Shown here: piece by piece, positions 22,142 to 34,357 of the stretch
How the letters are laid out: each line of letters starts with the position of its first letter
How positions within the stretch are numbered: the stretch's first letter is position 1
From: Triplophysa rosa
Lineage: Eukaryota; Chordata; Actinopteri; Cypriniformes; Nemacheilidae
Direction: 5' to 3'
DNA length: 64,000 bases
Assembly: GCF_024868665.1 (NCBI RefSeq)
Contig: NC_079898.1
Span: forward strand, 10,849,458 to 10,913,457
Program-made: the position numbers and the translations under genes
The notes under the pieces: generated by a model
The model's input: the letters and a program-made list of their open reading frames with translations, nothing else
The model's database searches: none
What the model was told of the DNA's origin: nothing

Positions 22142-23317
22142 TTAAAGTTCAACGTTTCTTTGATTCAGTCGTTCCCAGGGTAACGGATCACTATCCTCCA
22201 GGACTGTAGTGTTTCGCCTTTCGCTCCAAAAATGCTCAAGATCCGGGAGAGTTTGACACGACGCGTCCGAATGCCTCTCAGTTGCGGTCAGAGTGGACAC
22301 ACCTGCGCGCTCATCCAACACCTTCATAACCATTGCGCGCATCTCATTTGCGTTACCCTTTATTTCCAGCCTGTGTTTTGCACCCCGACAGGTTAATTGA
22401 GAACACAAACTACTAAGACTTTCTCTGAGAGGCACGTGCATGGTGAGAAGGATGGCGGGACAGAACGCGCTGGACAGGTAAACGCACACCTGACCAAAGA
22501 TCAGCAAGCCAGCTGGAGGTTTGCAGCGTTCTCCAGGACTGTGACGCACCCACATCCAAGAGGCCCACTCGGGCAGCATCATCAGCGCGTTCACGGCGAT
22601 GATGCTTAAATACAGCAAAGAACTCTCATACTGCCGCGCAAGGAGAGGCTCCTCGTGCGTACTAGGTTTGATGTGGAAGATGGTCCTGATGTGGCACGCA
22701 GTGGCGAGTATAATGGGAAGAACATAGATGGCCATCGGTAATAGCTTGCTGTACAGTCGCATGACATCTTGGGAGTCAGAGTTTAATTCAGAGACGCACA
22801 GACTGATATTTCCATCTTCTTTTAACCTAGAGAATACGATATCAGGAATTGGAAATACAGGCGCAACCGTCCATATGATCACTAAGGTTACCAAAACGTT
22901 CTTTTGGCGGAAATTTGACTGGTCATCTGGATTGGAGGAAAAGTTATGGCGCGCTTGGCTCGCTGCTAACAGTGTAAAAGCTTTGACGGCCAGGCAGCTA
23001 TGCTGGATCCACTCTGTAGTTTTGCAAGCCATTAGCCCCAGTGTCCAAGTGCGCTTGTAGTATGTGACCGCGCGCATGGGAGCGCACAGGCAGAGTATCA
23101 ACAAGTCAGTTGCGCTCACATTGGCGAGCATGACATATGCCTCCGATGATCTCTGGCTTGTGAAAACGTAGATAAGAACGACAAGCACCAAAACATTCCC
23201 CGCGATTCCAAGCCCACTGATCGTACTGAGAATGGCTGGTATGATTACCAAAGTATCTTCACCTTTTAACTGTTGAATGCCACCATCGAAACTCACAAAT
23301 GAGCTGTTCACTGCCAT
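22142..23317 (-). CDS. gpr151: G-protein-coupled receptor 151 (intact, single exon)
   Basis: GPR151 is an orphan class A receptor related to galanin receptors and highly expressed in habenular neurons. The frame encodes 391 aa from the ATG at 23317; an in-frame TAA lies just upstream, so the TTG further out is not the start. Seven hydrophobic segments are visible, starting with GIAGNVLVLVVLIYVF (TM1), and the extracellular N-terminus has an NSS glycosylation site. The C-terminal tail ends ...LPDLEHFWSER, then EDSDPLPWE, closely matching the human GPR151 tail (LPDVEQFWHER, DNDPIPWE). The DRY motif is replaced by SQARHN and the TM7 NPxxY by CPAIL, so it lacks two activation switches of class A receptors; human GPR151 also lacks a classical DRY. 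The first step of the neighbouring duplication broke inside its second copy, leaving this one whole. Confidence 0.93.
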   Translation of the reverse strand: MAVNSSFVSFDGGIQQLKGEDTLVIIPAILSTISGLGIAGNVLVLVVLIYVFTSQRSSEAYVMLANVSATDLLILCLCAPMRAVTYYKRTWTLGLMACKTTEWIQHSCLAVKAFTLLAASQARHNFSSNPDDQSNFRQKNVLVTLVIIWTVAPVFPIPDIVFSRLKEDGNISLCVSELNSDSQDVMRLYSKLLPMAIYVLPIILATACHIRTIFHIKPSTHEEPLLARQYESSLLYLSIIAVNALMMLPEWASWMWVRHSPGERCKPPAGLLIFGQVCVYLSSAFCPAILLTMHVPLRESLSSLCSQLTCRGAKHRLEIKGNANEMRAMVMKVLDERAGVSTLTATERHSDASCQTLPDLEHFWSERRNTTVLEDSDPLPWERLNQRNVEL

Positions 23318-25879
23318 GTCCAATTTCACGAGTGCCAAGACTTAATCCAAAAGAGAACCCGTTTCAAAGAATACTGTGACATGTGTGACACTGGATTGCC
23401 AAAGCACTTTGCTGTACAGAGCTGGCATTTGGGTACCTTGACTGAAGATGCGTTTTTTTAGATGCCATATACGACGTCATCTTAGCTGAAGGGAACTGCA
23501 AACCCAAATTTGTCTATTGTAATTTTTTGAAAAGTACTAATGGAGTTTTCTCCAGCCCCAGCACTCATGTGAAGGTCCTCATTGAATGTAATGTAGATGA
23601 AAGGATTTGTAATAAAAGACAGCTGAAAAAACTTTATATCCAAGAATCAACCTGGGATCAGTCCCTTTTTGGTTTTGAATTGTAATTTGAGGTGTCTGCT
23701 AATAAACAATGTAATGTTATTTAATAAAGTTTTATGTGTGACTTATGCAGCCAAGATACATATCTTGCTATTTGTTTAGCCAATTTAAAGGTGTGATGTG
23801 TGTTAGGTTTAAGGAACATTAAAAGTGCATTACAATTTTTGTTAAAATTACCAACATGACAGGAAGGGCCCACTAAATGTGTCTTTAGACTGCTGAATGT
23901 GTGGGGAGTTGTTTCATGCAGCCATAAAGCATCCTTCAGTCTGTCCTACTTTTTACAGTACTGCCTGTGTATTCATTCCCTGCCTTAGGCACTATAGGCA
24001 CTATAGTGAGAGAGCACTATAAAATGTTTGCTTGATGTGCAAAGGACATCCATGGAGGTTATTTTTATTCCTGTTTGAGACTTTTCAAAATGAAGAAAGT
24101 AATAGTTTTTCTTCGGGGTCTAGGGATTTGCTTTCAGAGGGAACATGGCCCACACACTCTTGTTATCTGCCTCTCTGCTGTTTGCCAGTGCTTTTAGACC
24201 TCCAGCACATGTGTTTTAAAGGCCCTGGAACATTACAAATATTTGATTTGAAAAATTAGGACAGCTTAAAGTATTTATGTACATATACTCTATAGAGATT
24301 GTGTAGCAGTGTAGCAATTTTCCTGTGCATTTGGAAAGCACCAGCATTTGCTTTCTGACTGAGATGAACATTACACTCAAAGGGCAATATAAAAGATAAA
24401 GATGGTATAGGCCTACCTTTTGGGCTTTAACAATAATTAAAAAACTAATATCATTCATGCATGGTAACAAAAACTGACATTACTTTATTTACAATCTATT
24501 GCACATTACATAAACAGTACATTACATGAAGTAAGTAACACTACACTGTCTGAGCCGCCTGGCTGCCCATCCAGCATTTTTAGGGATTGGCAGAACTCCC
24601 CACCACCCAGCATGAATAAACTAAATGTCTCATAATTAATTAATAATGGAGAAGTATTATTTATGGGATTTTCAGTTCAGGTTTTGCAACTTTAACACAA
24701 CACTGTTATTTGAATCCAAACCCCATTTGTGCATAATATTACTATGGATCATTTGAAAACTTCTTTGTAATTACTGAAACAAATAACAATATGAAGTTGC
24801 ACAAACAAATATCAATATATCAAAAACAAAATCACAAGCAAAAGGTTAAATAAAAAATCACTTGTAATTGTTCTGTCTTCACAATTCTTATTGTTCGAAA
24901 GGTTATTGAAAGGCCTATACGCAATTATCCAGAAGAGGGCAGAAAAGTCCATAAAGCCACGCGACCTTAAACTTTTAACTGTTTTTAAAAACAAATCTTC
25001 TACATAATTAATCAATTAATATAACACAATTATAGTAATATTAAAGATTGACCTTAATTACTTAATATTGTTGGTTGTGAAATTATTTTGGAGAGTTAAT
25101 TGGAGAGATCATTGATTTACCGTCCTTTGAGAGAGATTCAGTTTAAATGCTAATGGGAGGGCTCTAAATCAAGTTTTTTCATACATAAATGCATTTTGGA
25201 ACAAGATATATAAAAACCTTTTTGTCCTGATCACATTCTTTATACTTCAAGTTGTAAAAAAAAACTTTACACGCAATTGTAGAAATGAAAGCGACAGGTC
25301 AAACATTTTGATCCATATTTTGTTTTTTAATGCACGCAGTGCCCGGGTTAATCTGCACGGTCATGAGGCGATCTGCCTCATGCGATACGCCAGCCGCAGG
25401 ATGGGATTTCTCCCACGAATCAAGGCCGAAAAAAGTCCCCCACCTCATAGCAAATCGGTGACCCGGACTTTATGTAGACCCCTAAAGAACCATAAATTAG
25501 AAAAGTGAAAGTTCAATTGGGCCGAGATTAAGAATAAATAGAAGCCATTGTAGATAACGCATGCACTATTTGCTCATCTATTTAACATTCATTGAATTGA
25601 ATAATCCGACTTTATTATCGTAAGTAGTCTGCATATGTACTATGAATATGCTAATTCATATTTGCTGGAAGCAGTCCACGGCTTAATCATTTTTTCATCA
25701 ATATATGCACATCTCACGTAGGCTAGATTCACAACATGCCACAGCTCTATACGGAGAAAGCAATAAGAAAACAGATTTGTAAGGTGGGGAGGATCCATTG
25801 TCTTCAACCATCTTCTGATTGCCTCTGTTCAAGCCATTTCTAGCTGCTCGCCCTAGGCCAGTCAAGTTACATTTCAATC

Positions 25880-26110
25880 AGCAGATTCATTGAAAAGCCA
25901 TTACCCAAAACTAGACGCTGAAGGCGTGACGTCATTAGCGCATTAATTGGCTGTCACTTTGCATACGAATGCTAGGGCCCTCGGCCAAATAGCCCTTTTA
26001 TCTTTTTCATTTACGGGGAAATAATAGACAATTTATCATTAATCTAAAGCTAGAAATATTAACAAGTTAAATGTCATTTCCTGCGCTCTACCGTGTTAAT
26101 ACTTTCCTGT
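25880..26110. promoter_or_regulatory. Candidate enhancer upstream of gpr151
   Basis: A perfect cAMP-response element TGACGTCA (25927-25934) is followed within about 40 bases by GCATTAATTGG, a homeodomain/POU-type site, the TALE-type TGTCA, and TTTGCATAC, an octamer-like site. The cluster is 2.6 kb upstream of gpr151 in otherwise repeat-poor DNA. This is motif reading only. Confidence 0.25.
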
Positions 26111-26614
26111 TGCTTTCTGCCCTTAAGCACTCTGTCGACGTTTCCTTCTTTGAATATTCATTGGTTGCTACTTTTTTACACCTTTTTTACACCTTCTCTG
26201 CTATATAAAAACACAACCTATTAATGAACCATTGGCACCTTATGTGGTAACCAAGCTTTACTCTTTAAACTATTGCATGTTTCTATAGTTTCTCTCTCTG
26301 TTAATGTAACGTATCAACATCTACAAGTATAATGTCTATAGTCTATGTGTAATTTTTATAATTTCATTTTTTTTAAAGAGGTATATTGCAGAACTAAATG
26401 TCTAAACAAGGGTCTATTGCATAGAGACAACATGCCTGTCCTGACACCTGTCACATAAACAGACATAATAGTTTTCATCAAGGTAGGCATCTCATTATAG
26501 TGAAAGCACCAATTAAAAATTACTGTTACAAAACAAGTTATACTGTAATACCTTTTGTGTTTCCAACCAAACAAAATTTCCATCTTCGATATTTTAACAA
26601 TGTTGATAACTGAA

Positions 26615-26816
26615 CAACGGCGGTACCCATTGACTTGCATTGGCTTTGTGTCCATACAACAGAAATGAATAGGTTTGCTGTTGGGTGATTACCAACATTC
26701 TTCAAAATATCTTCTTTTGTGTTCTGCGGAAGAAAGAAAGTCATACAGGTTAGAAATGACAAGAGGTTAAGTAAATGAAGACAGAATTTTCATTTTTGGG
26801 TGAACTATCCCTTTAA
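26615..26816. repeat. MITE, TTAAAGGGATAGTTCACCC type (right half)
   Basis: It ends in TTTTGGGTGAACTATCCCTT and carries the family core CATTCTTCAAAATATCTTCT and GAAAGAAAGTCATACAGG. This is the abundant cyprinid fold-back MITE; the left arm here is missing or decayed. Confidence 0.7.
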
Positions 26817-28839
26817 AAACTTGAGTTCAAAAGCTGCTCTAAATTTTCACTTTAAATCAAATTGCCAAGTGATGATAATAAACTTTAAAATGCAGTTGCA
26901 CTTTGCATAACTTAAAAAATGAATTTGAAATAGGTTAAAACATTTTGATGAGTTTAAGTAATAAAAACTGTTATGCACATAATTTTTTACCTTATACTGT
27001 TTAAGCAGCCCATTATTGTTTAATGAATGTCATTCATGATCATAAAACACATCTTGATAACAGTAACAGGCATTTCTCTGTGACCATCAAACTTACACCC
27101 AGTTAAAAATCGAAGGGCATGGGTTGATAGGTTAATGACGTTTGCCTTTCAAACAAGTAAGCAGATCTATTATACTGACCTGTTTGAGCTCAAATCAATC
27201 AGCAGTCAAGGGCAAAGACCTAAACAATTGGCAGATGCACAGTTCACTCAGATTAAGACAGCAGGATATAAAACAGTGGTCACGGGCAACAACGTTCATA
27301 AACGCACTAAAATCCGTTTGATTAATGCACAGAGGTCTTTGCCTTTGGCTTTGACACAATGCGCAGACTGCAAGACACAATGGCCTCCAACTAAACAAAT
27401 AAACAAATGACACGGCTAAACCTGCAGATGCTGTTCGATTAGCTTCTGCATTTATGGTGTATGTAAGCGTATAATCCAGGGTCACACTGAAGTGAAACCT
27501 ATCTGCCGGATTATATGAAAACAATTATGTGGGAAATTTATACTTATGGACACTTTAATGGCCAATGGATCTTACATCTAAACACAAATATATTTGATTG
27601 AAATTTTGTTCCAAGTTAAATCACATTTTTGTAGCGTGTTTTGATGCAGTATACAGTATGCATGTAATACATTACTCTTCATAGCATCTTAAATACAAAT
27701 AGAAATTCCTACCTTGGGGGGATTTTTAACAGTTTCATGATCTGTATTTTGGGGTCCATCACCCTTGACCTTGCAGTGATCATGGCAATAGACCTTGAGA
27801 CAGAGAAGATGAGAATGGTTGGTGTGTGTGCTTTGTGTTTACAATGAACTCTCTTCATACACAGTCAACTCACACATAAATGCACACAGATGGCCTGGAG
27901 GATCAATTTTTGATGCTTGTGGGTACGTGCCACCCATGATCATGACCACAGACCCTGTGACCTTAAGCCTTTGACCCCTAACCTGTTTAATTGTGTCTGC
28001 TCGTTGTGGTATCCAATCACAATAGACTTCAAGATCAAACCCAAGTGTCTGTTTGCCTTATAAGCTGTTAGATAAACACTGATGATCACTGACAGATTGG
28101 ACCATTATGATTCAAACACAGGACACGCATTCAAACTCTACACCACAGCAAAGCAAACTGAGTCTGTAATCTTTCATTCTCTGTCAAAATATCATTCCGT
28201 AATTGAAATTAATTGGGCATCAGCATAATGCACAGATACTAACTCAAATGGAAAGTGTGCATAACATGGAATTTATATTTCTCCTCCCAGTTCGTCTTCT
28301 TTTGTTGGTGCTGTTGGTTTTTCTGGATTCCACTGAGAAAGACAATGTTCTTTTCTTTCTTTCTCATTTTTTGTCACACACTTTATATGGTTACAGTTCA
28401 CTCTTTTCAAAACTGGACAGCAGTTTAGTGGGTCACAGAGGTCCTGAAGTACAAAATTGTCTTCTTGGAAAATGTTGGGTCAAATAAAGTAAGTGAGTCA
28501 AGTGACTGTCTTGTATAATACTGTATCATTTATCAACCATTAAAACAGGGAATGTTGCACCATGGTGGGGGTTGTAACACAGTCAATAAAAAAATCTATA
28601 AATCTTAAAATTTTAAGTAAAATGTAACACCTGTATAAAAATTTTGATTTGTGGTCACGTTAATAGTAATTATGTTCTGTTAATTGTTTAATTTTATATA
28701 GGCTATACACACATCAACACAAAAACCATATGCCTACATAACATACATGAGTGAAGCCCTTTCACAGAGATCCTGGAAAATACACAGATGTGTCTCTCAA
28801 TTTGTCCTTGGATCATTTGATGTTGGCTTATTCACACTG

Positions 28840-29060
28840 CCAGTGATGATTATCTTAAGACAGGACTGGTTAAATTGGGATATTTAAGTCGCTTTTATAA
28901 AAAAACATTATAAAACATTACTGCATGGTGTACATCTTGAGACAAACATTGGCATTGACATATTTTAAGATATGTCTGGGCAAGTTGTTTTCATTAGAAC
29001 AGCTCAAACGTTTAATTTAGTCTGGGACTAACCTGAAGCCTTGTCTGCATAAGAGTGTCC
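28840..29060. repeat. Decayed copy of the CCCGGTTTCACAGACAAGG element
   Basis: The interior shares CATTGACATATTTTAAGATATG, TTAGTCTGGGACTAA and AAGCCTTGTCTGC with the well-preserved copy at 35290-35523, with eroded termini. Confidence 0.55.
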
Positions 29061-32000
29061 AAAAGTGTTGTCCTTTTCTTCTTGATTTAATTGCAGTTTT
29101 GAGTTATGTTAAAAATGTTTCCTATATTTAGCAGTTATATTAACATAAACATACAGAGTTAGGGTCAAAATATCTAATCTTCTTGTATATGCAAAACTCG
29201 CCCACACCCCTATTCAGAAATGTAGACGGTTTAATTACTGAACCAGATCTTAATAGATGAGGGCAATACATCCTCTCTATATACATTGAAACATGTTTGG
29301 GTATTTCATGCGTTTTGATTTATTGTACTGATGCGAACTTGCGATTGAATTAAGACGTTCAATTTTACATGCTTCATGGATGCAAAGAGATTTTGTTATT
29401 GTTTTCATATACAATAGGACAATAAAACAAGTGAGAATAGTGTAATAATTGTACATTTCAATAGATAGGTTTAAGCTGACGGATTTGAGAGAGAATTTTG
29501 TTCTATAGTTTTGATAATAATGATAATTTGATAGCCTAATAGATATGATTTTAAATTATTGTTTTTTTGCCATATGTAACGTGATCACTTCTTAGTTCAT
29601 CTGGGTTCCCTCTTTATCGGATGATTGACACGAGAGGTTGTCAAGTGCCGTTTGTTCCCACAAGATGCTTCCGCACGCAGTTTAGCAGATAATTAAATTG
29701 TAAAACGAGTTAAACCTCTCAAAGAAGATCTTGATGCCTCTAGTTTGTAAGTGGACACCGTGAATAAGCCCTGGGTACAGAGAAAAGCACAGCGTGCGGC
29801 CAGCTGCGTCAAACAAGTGTGCGCTCTGTACATTCACCATGCAGACGCCAGACTATTAGGGTATGGTCGCGAGACGCATCTGAAATCTTATGAGCTGTTT
29901 TGACAGGATAAGATCCGTCTGACAATGCAAAAACTCTGCACATTAGGCCTATCAATCGTCTCTCACCAACACACCACGATGCCATCAGCAATACATGGGT
30001 AATAAATAAGCTAATGGCATGTTAAAGAGACTGAATGAGATGCACCAGTGATCTTATGATGATGGAAAATTGTGCAGCATGATATGCCCTGGGTGTTCAA
30101 TTGTGTTTATTTACACATTTGAGTGACAGGGCGAGTGTCAGTCACAGCTGTTCATGCAGAGCTCTGTGCTTGAAAGTAAATTGAATTGGCTTGTGCATGT
30201 AGGAGTATGTTTAGAAGAGTAAGGGATTTCATTATGCAGTCTCACTCTGTCGTTCTGATCCCTGATTAAGGATCTAATTAGTTTAAACTGTAAGTGGTCT
30301 ATTTGCACTTTGGTGCTGGAACTGAACTCTTTCCAGATTTGTGGGCCCAGATAGCGTACTTATGAATGTCAGCTGCACCTCTGTGTCTCCACTATTATTT
30401 AACAAGTGTGCTCAAATGTTTAGTGTGTGTTTGATAGAAGTCGGTACAGTTCATGTGAGGGTTGTATTGTGACTTGTCAATAGAGGCAATGATATATACA
30501 GATACAGTTGGCTCCAGCTTCTGATTTAAAGTGCAGATAAGGAGGAGCTCATAAAATGTGATTGAAATAATACTTCTAAGAATAGATAGTTAATTAGGTC
30601 TGAAGAAAGACATAGTCATTAGCAAAGCAGCTTCTCTTTTTTAAATGGATGACTTGATGTTACTGAGAAAAACTGGGATTATGAGATACTTTATATGTGG
30701 ATAAATGCAGGTTCAAGGAGACTTGTCATTAATCTGAATTTCAAAAAGTGTTCCAAGCAACCTAAATTCACTGTAAGCATTATTATTTCTTTGTGAACTT
30801 GCTTGTTGATTAAACGTTTCTATCTTGTTCATAAAAAGACTAATATGAGAAGCAAATTGGGTGCTTAAACTAAGAGCTGTTGGCTTTCCTCTGAAGATTA
30901 TTGACACATAACACTGTAGTTTCACAAATGTCCTGCAGGGGGTATCACCACAAAACTCATAAAGAGATTTCAAAGTTGCGGTTTATTTGTCCGACATTGC
31001 CCCACTTGGGTTGCTATTTCAGTGCATTGCATCTTTCTCACTTTGTAGACTACGCGTGTCAGAGGGCTTGACTGACCTGATTAACATCTTTTAAAATCCC
31101 TTAGCCTATATTTAGATGACTCAGATAATCTTCCCTATAGTTGACATTCATAATGTTTTGACCTCAAAGAAAATGGCCAGTAACCTACGGTACTGCGCCA
31201 CGAACTGGCAGCAGGAAATCTGGTACATGTAAATAAATTAAAGTCTTTCTATAATATGACTTCCTATATGCGCATTGTCCACCGTTGGCTCTTCCTGAGG
31301 CCGACGGCTGGTGGTTGCACCAGGTTGCGGTGGCACTTTCCGCGAGGGCCCAAACATCGCTGCTCGCAGCTTTAATTTTTCTTATATTTTTAGCATTTGA
31401 CTTAAAGTAAAGACGTTTGTGTAATACAATTTCAATCAAAATGTGGAAAAGTAGTTCTATAAGTGATATTCCCATGAACTTTAAAGCGGATGTAACACGC
31501 AGTTTCTTTCAATCTCATATTAATCTTGAGTAGCCTACCTACATTGCATACTTCGTATCTTCAAAGAGTCTTTAGTTTGATCACATTTATAAAAGACAGA
31601 TGCAGCCCTGTGATTATTTCAGAAAACAGACGACCTCCTCAACTCATGCCGGGGTGGGGGATGCGGAAATAAAGCACATGCACACAATACATCATCCCAT
31701 TATCCTGCATAACTATTGATTCACTGTGAGTTTATATTGTTTTCCTTATGCATGTATGCACCGATTGCCAACAAAACACAGACACATGACTCAGTTTCAC
31801 TTACACTTACCGCATGTGGTTCATGACCGGCAACTTTTAGCACTGGGACCATTCCATCTATCAGTTTCAAACGATCTGCAAATCCAGCGTTATATCCACC
31901 GTTTATGTAACATTCCTCAACAAAATGCAGTGAATAAACAAACAAACACGGCTTAATTTAACGAACGAAGGAGCACATTGATGGGCGTGCTCTTTCTCCC

Positions 32001-32939
32001 ACTCTCCATGGTTGACGCTTGGGCTTGCGTTTCCGGGAGAATTGTCCAATAAGGGACTATAAGAAAAGTTGTTACGAAAAGGAATTTCATGTTCGAAAAA
32101 AACTTTCCGAAACCTATACGAATGCTGGGGAAGTGTATCGAGCACAGAAATATACGTTATACTCCCAACTCGTTTTTTGATAAGTTGACCATGTCAAGCA
32201 TGAGAAGCCAGCAGTTTAACATTGTAAAGAAGTCAGAATGCATGCAACACTGTGGCAGCCCCCCACCCTTTAAAATACAGAAACGTGACCCTGTTTGTGA
32301 AAACCAGGCTAAAGTCACACAATCTAATTAGAGCATCAAAGTTTGATATCAATCTACTTTCACTATGATTTCAATCTGTGACTCAGTCAAAATTAAAGAT
32401 ATCAAAATTATATTTTCACCAAATGTTCTTTACATTATGTAGAATTATTTTATGTTGAAAACAATAAATCACAACAAAAGACTTTAGCTGGGTTCTCACT
32501 GGCATTTTCAGGAATATCAGAAATATATTTCATAAGAAATTTATTTCAATAAATTTCCATTATCAAATAAGGGTCATACAAAAATTGCTGGTTGTAATTT
32601 AAATTGCCTTAAAAATGTAAACTCACTAAAGATACATTTTAGTGTATCTTGGGGATCTCTTATCATGCTGCTAATCTTAATTTTTCTTAATTTGACATTT
32701 TCTTTATATATAACATTTTCTGGTGTTATTTATTCAGTCGTGGTCCTCCTTATAACAGAAAGAAAACTTTATTGCATAAAATAAAGCAACTTTTGAAAAT
32801 TAATTTTCACAACAGTCACATTTCTTTATACAATGTGAATAATAAAGTTTCACCTAAATGTTGGTGTTGAAAATATTTAATGCCCATGTCAACTACCCAC
32901 AGTTATAGCATGCTAAGCACGTCTAACCATGGCAGAAGA

Positions 32940-33133
32940 CACTGTAAAAAAACATTGGTTAAGCTTTAAAAAGTTAAGTTTAAGTTCAATTTAAACTTAA
33001 AAATATAAGCCAACTCAACAAGAAATTCGAGTTAACTAATATTTTTAAGTTGAATTAATTCACCTTTTTAAAGCAACCAGTGAACTTATTTATGAGTTGA
33101 ACCAACAAAAAACAACAAATATTTTTTACAGTG
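32940..33133. repeat. Short MITE with CACTGTAAAAAA termini
   Basis: Left end CACTGTAAAAAAAC and right end TTTTTTACAGTG are inverted repeats about 190 bases apart. The interior is AT-rich with repeated AAGTTTAAGTT-like words. No coding capacity. Confidence 0.65.
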
Positions 33134-33232
33134 AGTGAGGTACTTTTCAGAGACACAGTAAAGGCTTTACCCATCATGCTATCAAGTGCTGTAGGCTATG
33201 GCTCTATACGGGCCTTCTTCATAGGCAACTGG

Positions 33233-33279
<47 letters not shown>
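33233..33279. repeat. (TA)n microsatellite
   Basis: An almost perfect TA dinucleotide tract abuts the left end of the 33281-33614 MITE; a shorter TA tract abuts its right end at 33615-33638, as expected for insertion into a TA-rich target. Confidence 0.9.
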
Positions 33280-33280
<1 letters not shown>

Positions 33281-33282
<2 letters not shown>

Positions 33283-33614
33283 GGCTGTCAAAAGATTAAT
33301 CGCGATTAATCGCATCCAGAATAAAAGTTTGTGTTTACATAACATATGTATATGTACTGTGCATATTAATTTTGTATTTATAAATACAAACACATACACA
33401 AGTATACATATTTAGGAAATATTTACATGTATTTATTTATATTTACCAATAATTGAAATTATATATAAATGTTTATTAATATTTAGATTTTTCTTAAATA
33501 TATGCATGGATGTGTATGTGTTAATAAATACAAAATTATTATGCACAGTAAACAGATAAATATTATGTAAACACAAACTTTTATTCTGGATGCGATTAAT
33601 CTTTTGACAGCCCT
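33281..33614. repeat. Palindromic MITE with AGGGCTGTCAAAAGATTAAT termini
   Basis: The left arm begins AGGGCTGTCAAAAGATTAAT and the right arm ends with its reverse complement ATTAATCTTTTGACAGCCCT. The arms extend through CATCCAGAATAAAAGTTTGT and its mirror. It is inserted in (TA)n, so the target duplication cannot be measured. Confidence 0.8.
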
Positions 33615-34009
33615 AATATATATATATATATATATATGATAAAAATATTCAAGTCTTTAACCAGTTTTGACAGACCCTCATGGTTCGGTATTTGCTTTCA
33701 CATAAATCATTTAAGGAGCCACGCCCAGATTCTTAGCTTACTTGGGGTGTACATTTTTTGACTATGTAACAGTAAATACAATAGTCCATGGAATGGTAGG
33801 TGATTAAAAATCTGCCATGTCACAACATCTGCCCGTTAAAGGATCGAGCATCACTGCAATATTATGTCATCATAAGGCAGTATTCATGCAGGCAGTAGCT
33901 AAAAATGCATGTATAAGTGTAACCTTTATTGTTAACGCTCAGACTACGATTGTTTATTGATATGATATAATGTTGTGATGTTTTTAAATCGGAAGTAACG
34001 TGTATATTG

Positions 34010-34357
34010 GATCAAGACAGATGCTGTACGCTGTAGTCCGGGTACCGGGGGCTAGTCACTTCCTTGTCCTGCGGAGAGGATAAAGCAGTGACGTCGGCGG
34101 ACTGGTCGGTGGCTACAGCGCCGCAGAGGGAAACCTGTCCGCCCGACCCGAAGAGAACGAAGAGACCACGTCGCGCCAGATATGTAATAGTGGGCGGCTC
34201 GCGCACAGAATCGTAAAATGTTTAGCCGTGAAGCTCGAGGGTAGGTAGGCTGGCTGGCGGTTTGACGCCGCGCTCTACCGGGAGATCACGCGGATTTGAC
34301 CGACTCGTTACCGGCTGACTCTCTGTCTATGTGTCGGTGTGCAGCGCACCGGTGGCG
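34010..34357 (+). promoter_or_regulatory. rab11fip5 promoter / 5' UTR, CpG-rich
   Basis: A sudden G/C- and CpG-rich block in A/T-rich surroundings immediately precedes the rab11fip5 ATG. It contains a CRE-like TGACGTCG (34089-34096) and GGGCGG-type boxes. No TATA box was seen; the start site is not determined. Confidence 0.6.

Larger units (their letters stand above)
17814..22435. repeat. Tandem segmental duplication, unit B (mavs copy B to gpr151)
   Basis: This is the partner of 9667-17799. It begins in the mavs 3' UTR only 45 bases downstream of the mavs B stop codon, and similarity to unit A ends inside the gpr151 coding sequence at GAGAGGCAC (22427-22435). The compact intron 1 (about 0.5 kb) may reflect the ancestral layout, although a deletion cannot be excluded. 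Confidence 0.88.
23318..34009. other. Gene-free interval between gpr151 and rab11fip5
   Basis: About 10.7 kb on both strands shows only short spurious frames and no recognisable domain. It contains MITE copies (26615-26816, 32940-33133, 33281-33614), an older TIR element near 28840-29060, and a (TA)n tract. Parts of 25300-26150 and 29600-30450 are less repetitive and rich in homeodomain-type sites, so regulatory DNA for gpr151 or rab11fip5 is possible. No tRNA or other RNA gene was noticed. Confidence 0.5.

Noticed and set aside
23318..23338. Upstream TTG extension of gpr151
   Set aside because: The frame before the ATG at 23317 opens only after an in-frame TAA and has no ATG; the ATG matches the expected N-terminus (MAVNSS).
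27760..27990. Nuclear-receptor half-sites (TGACCTT, TGACCC) near each other
   Set aside because: Spacing is irregular and such hexamers are common by chance; there is no further support for a regulatory element.
33131..33415. Frames rich in alternating Tyr/Ile
   Set aside because: These are translations of the (TA)n microsatellite and adjoining MITE.
34331..34357. Upstream GTG extension of rab11fip5
   Set aside because: Vertebrate genes rarely start at GTG, and the ATG at 34358 begins the conserved protein just before the C2 domain.
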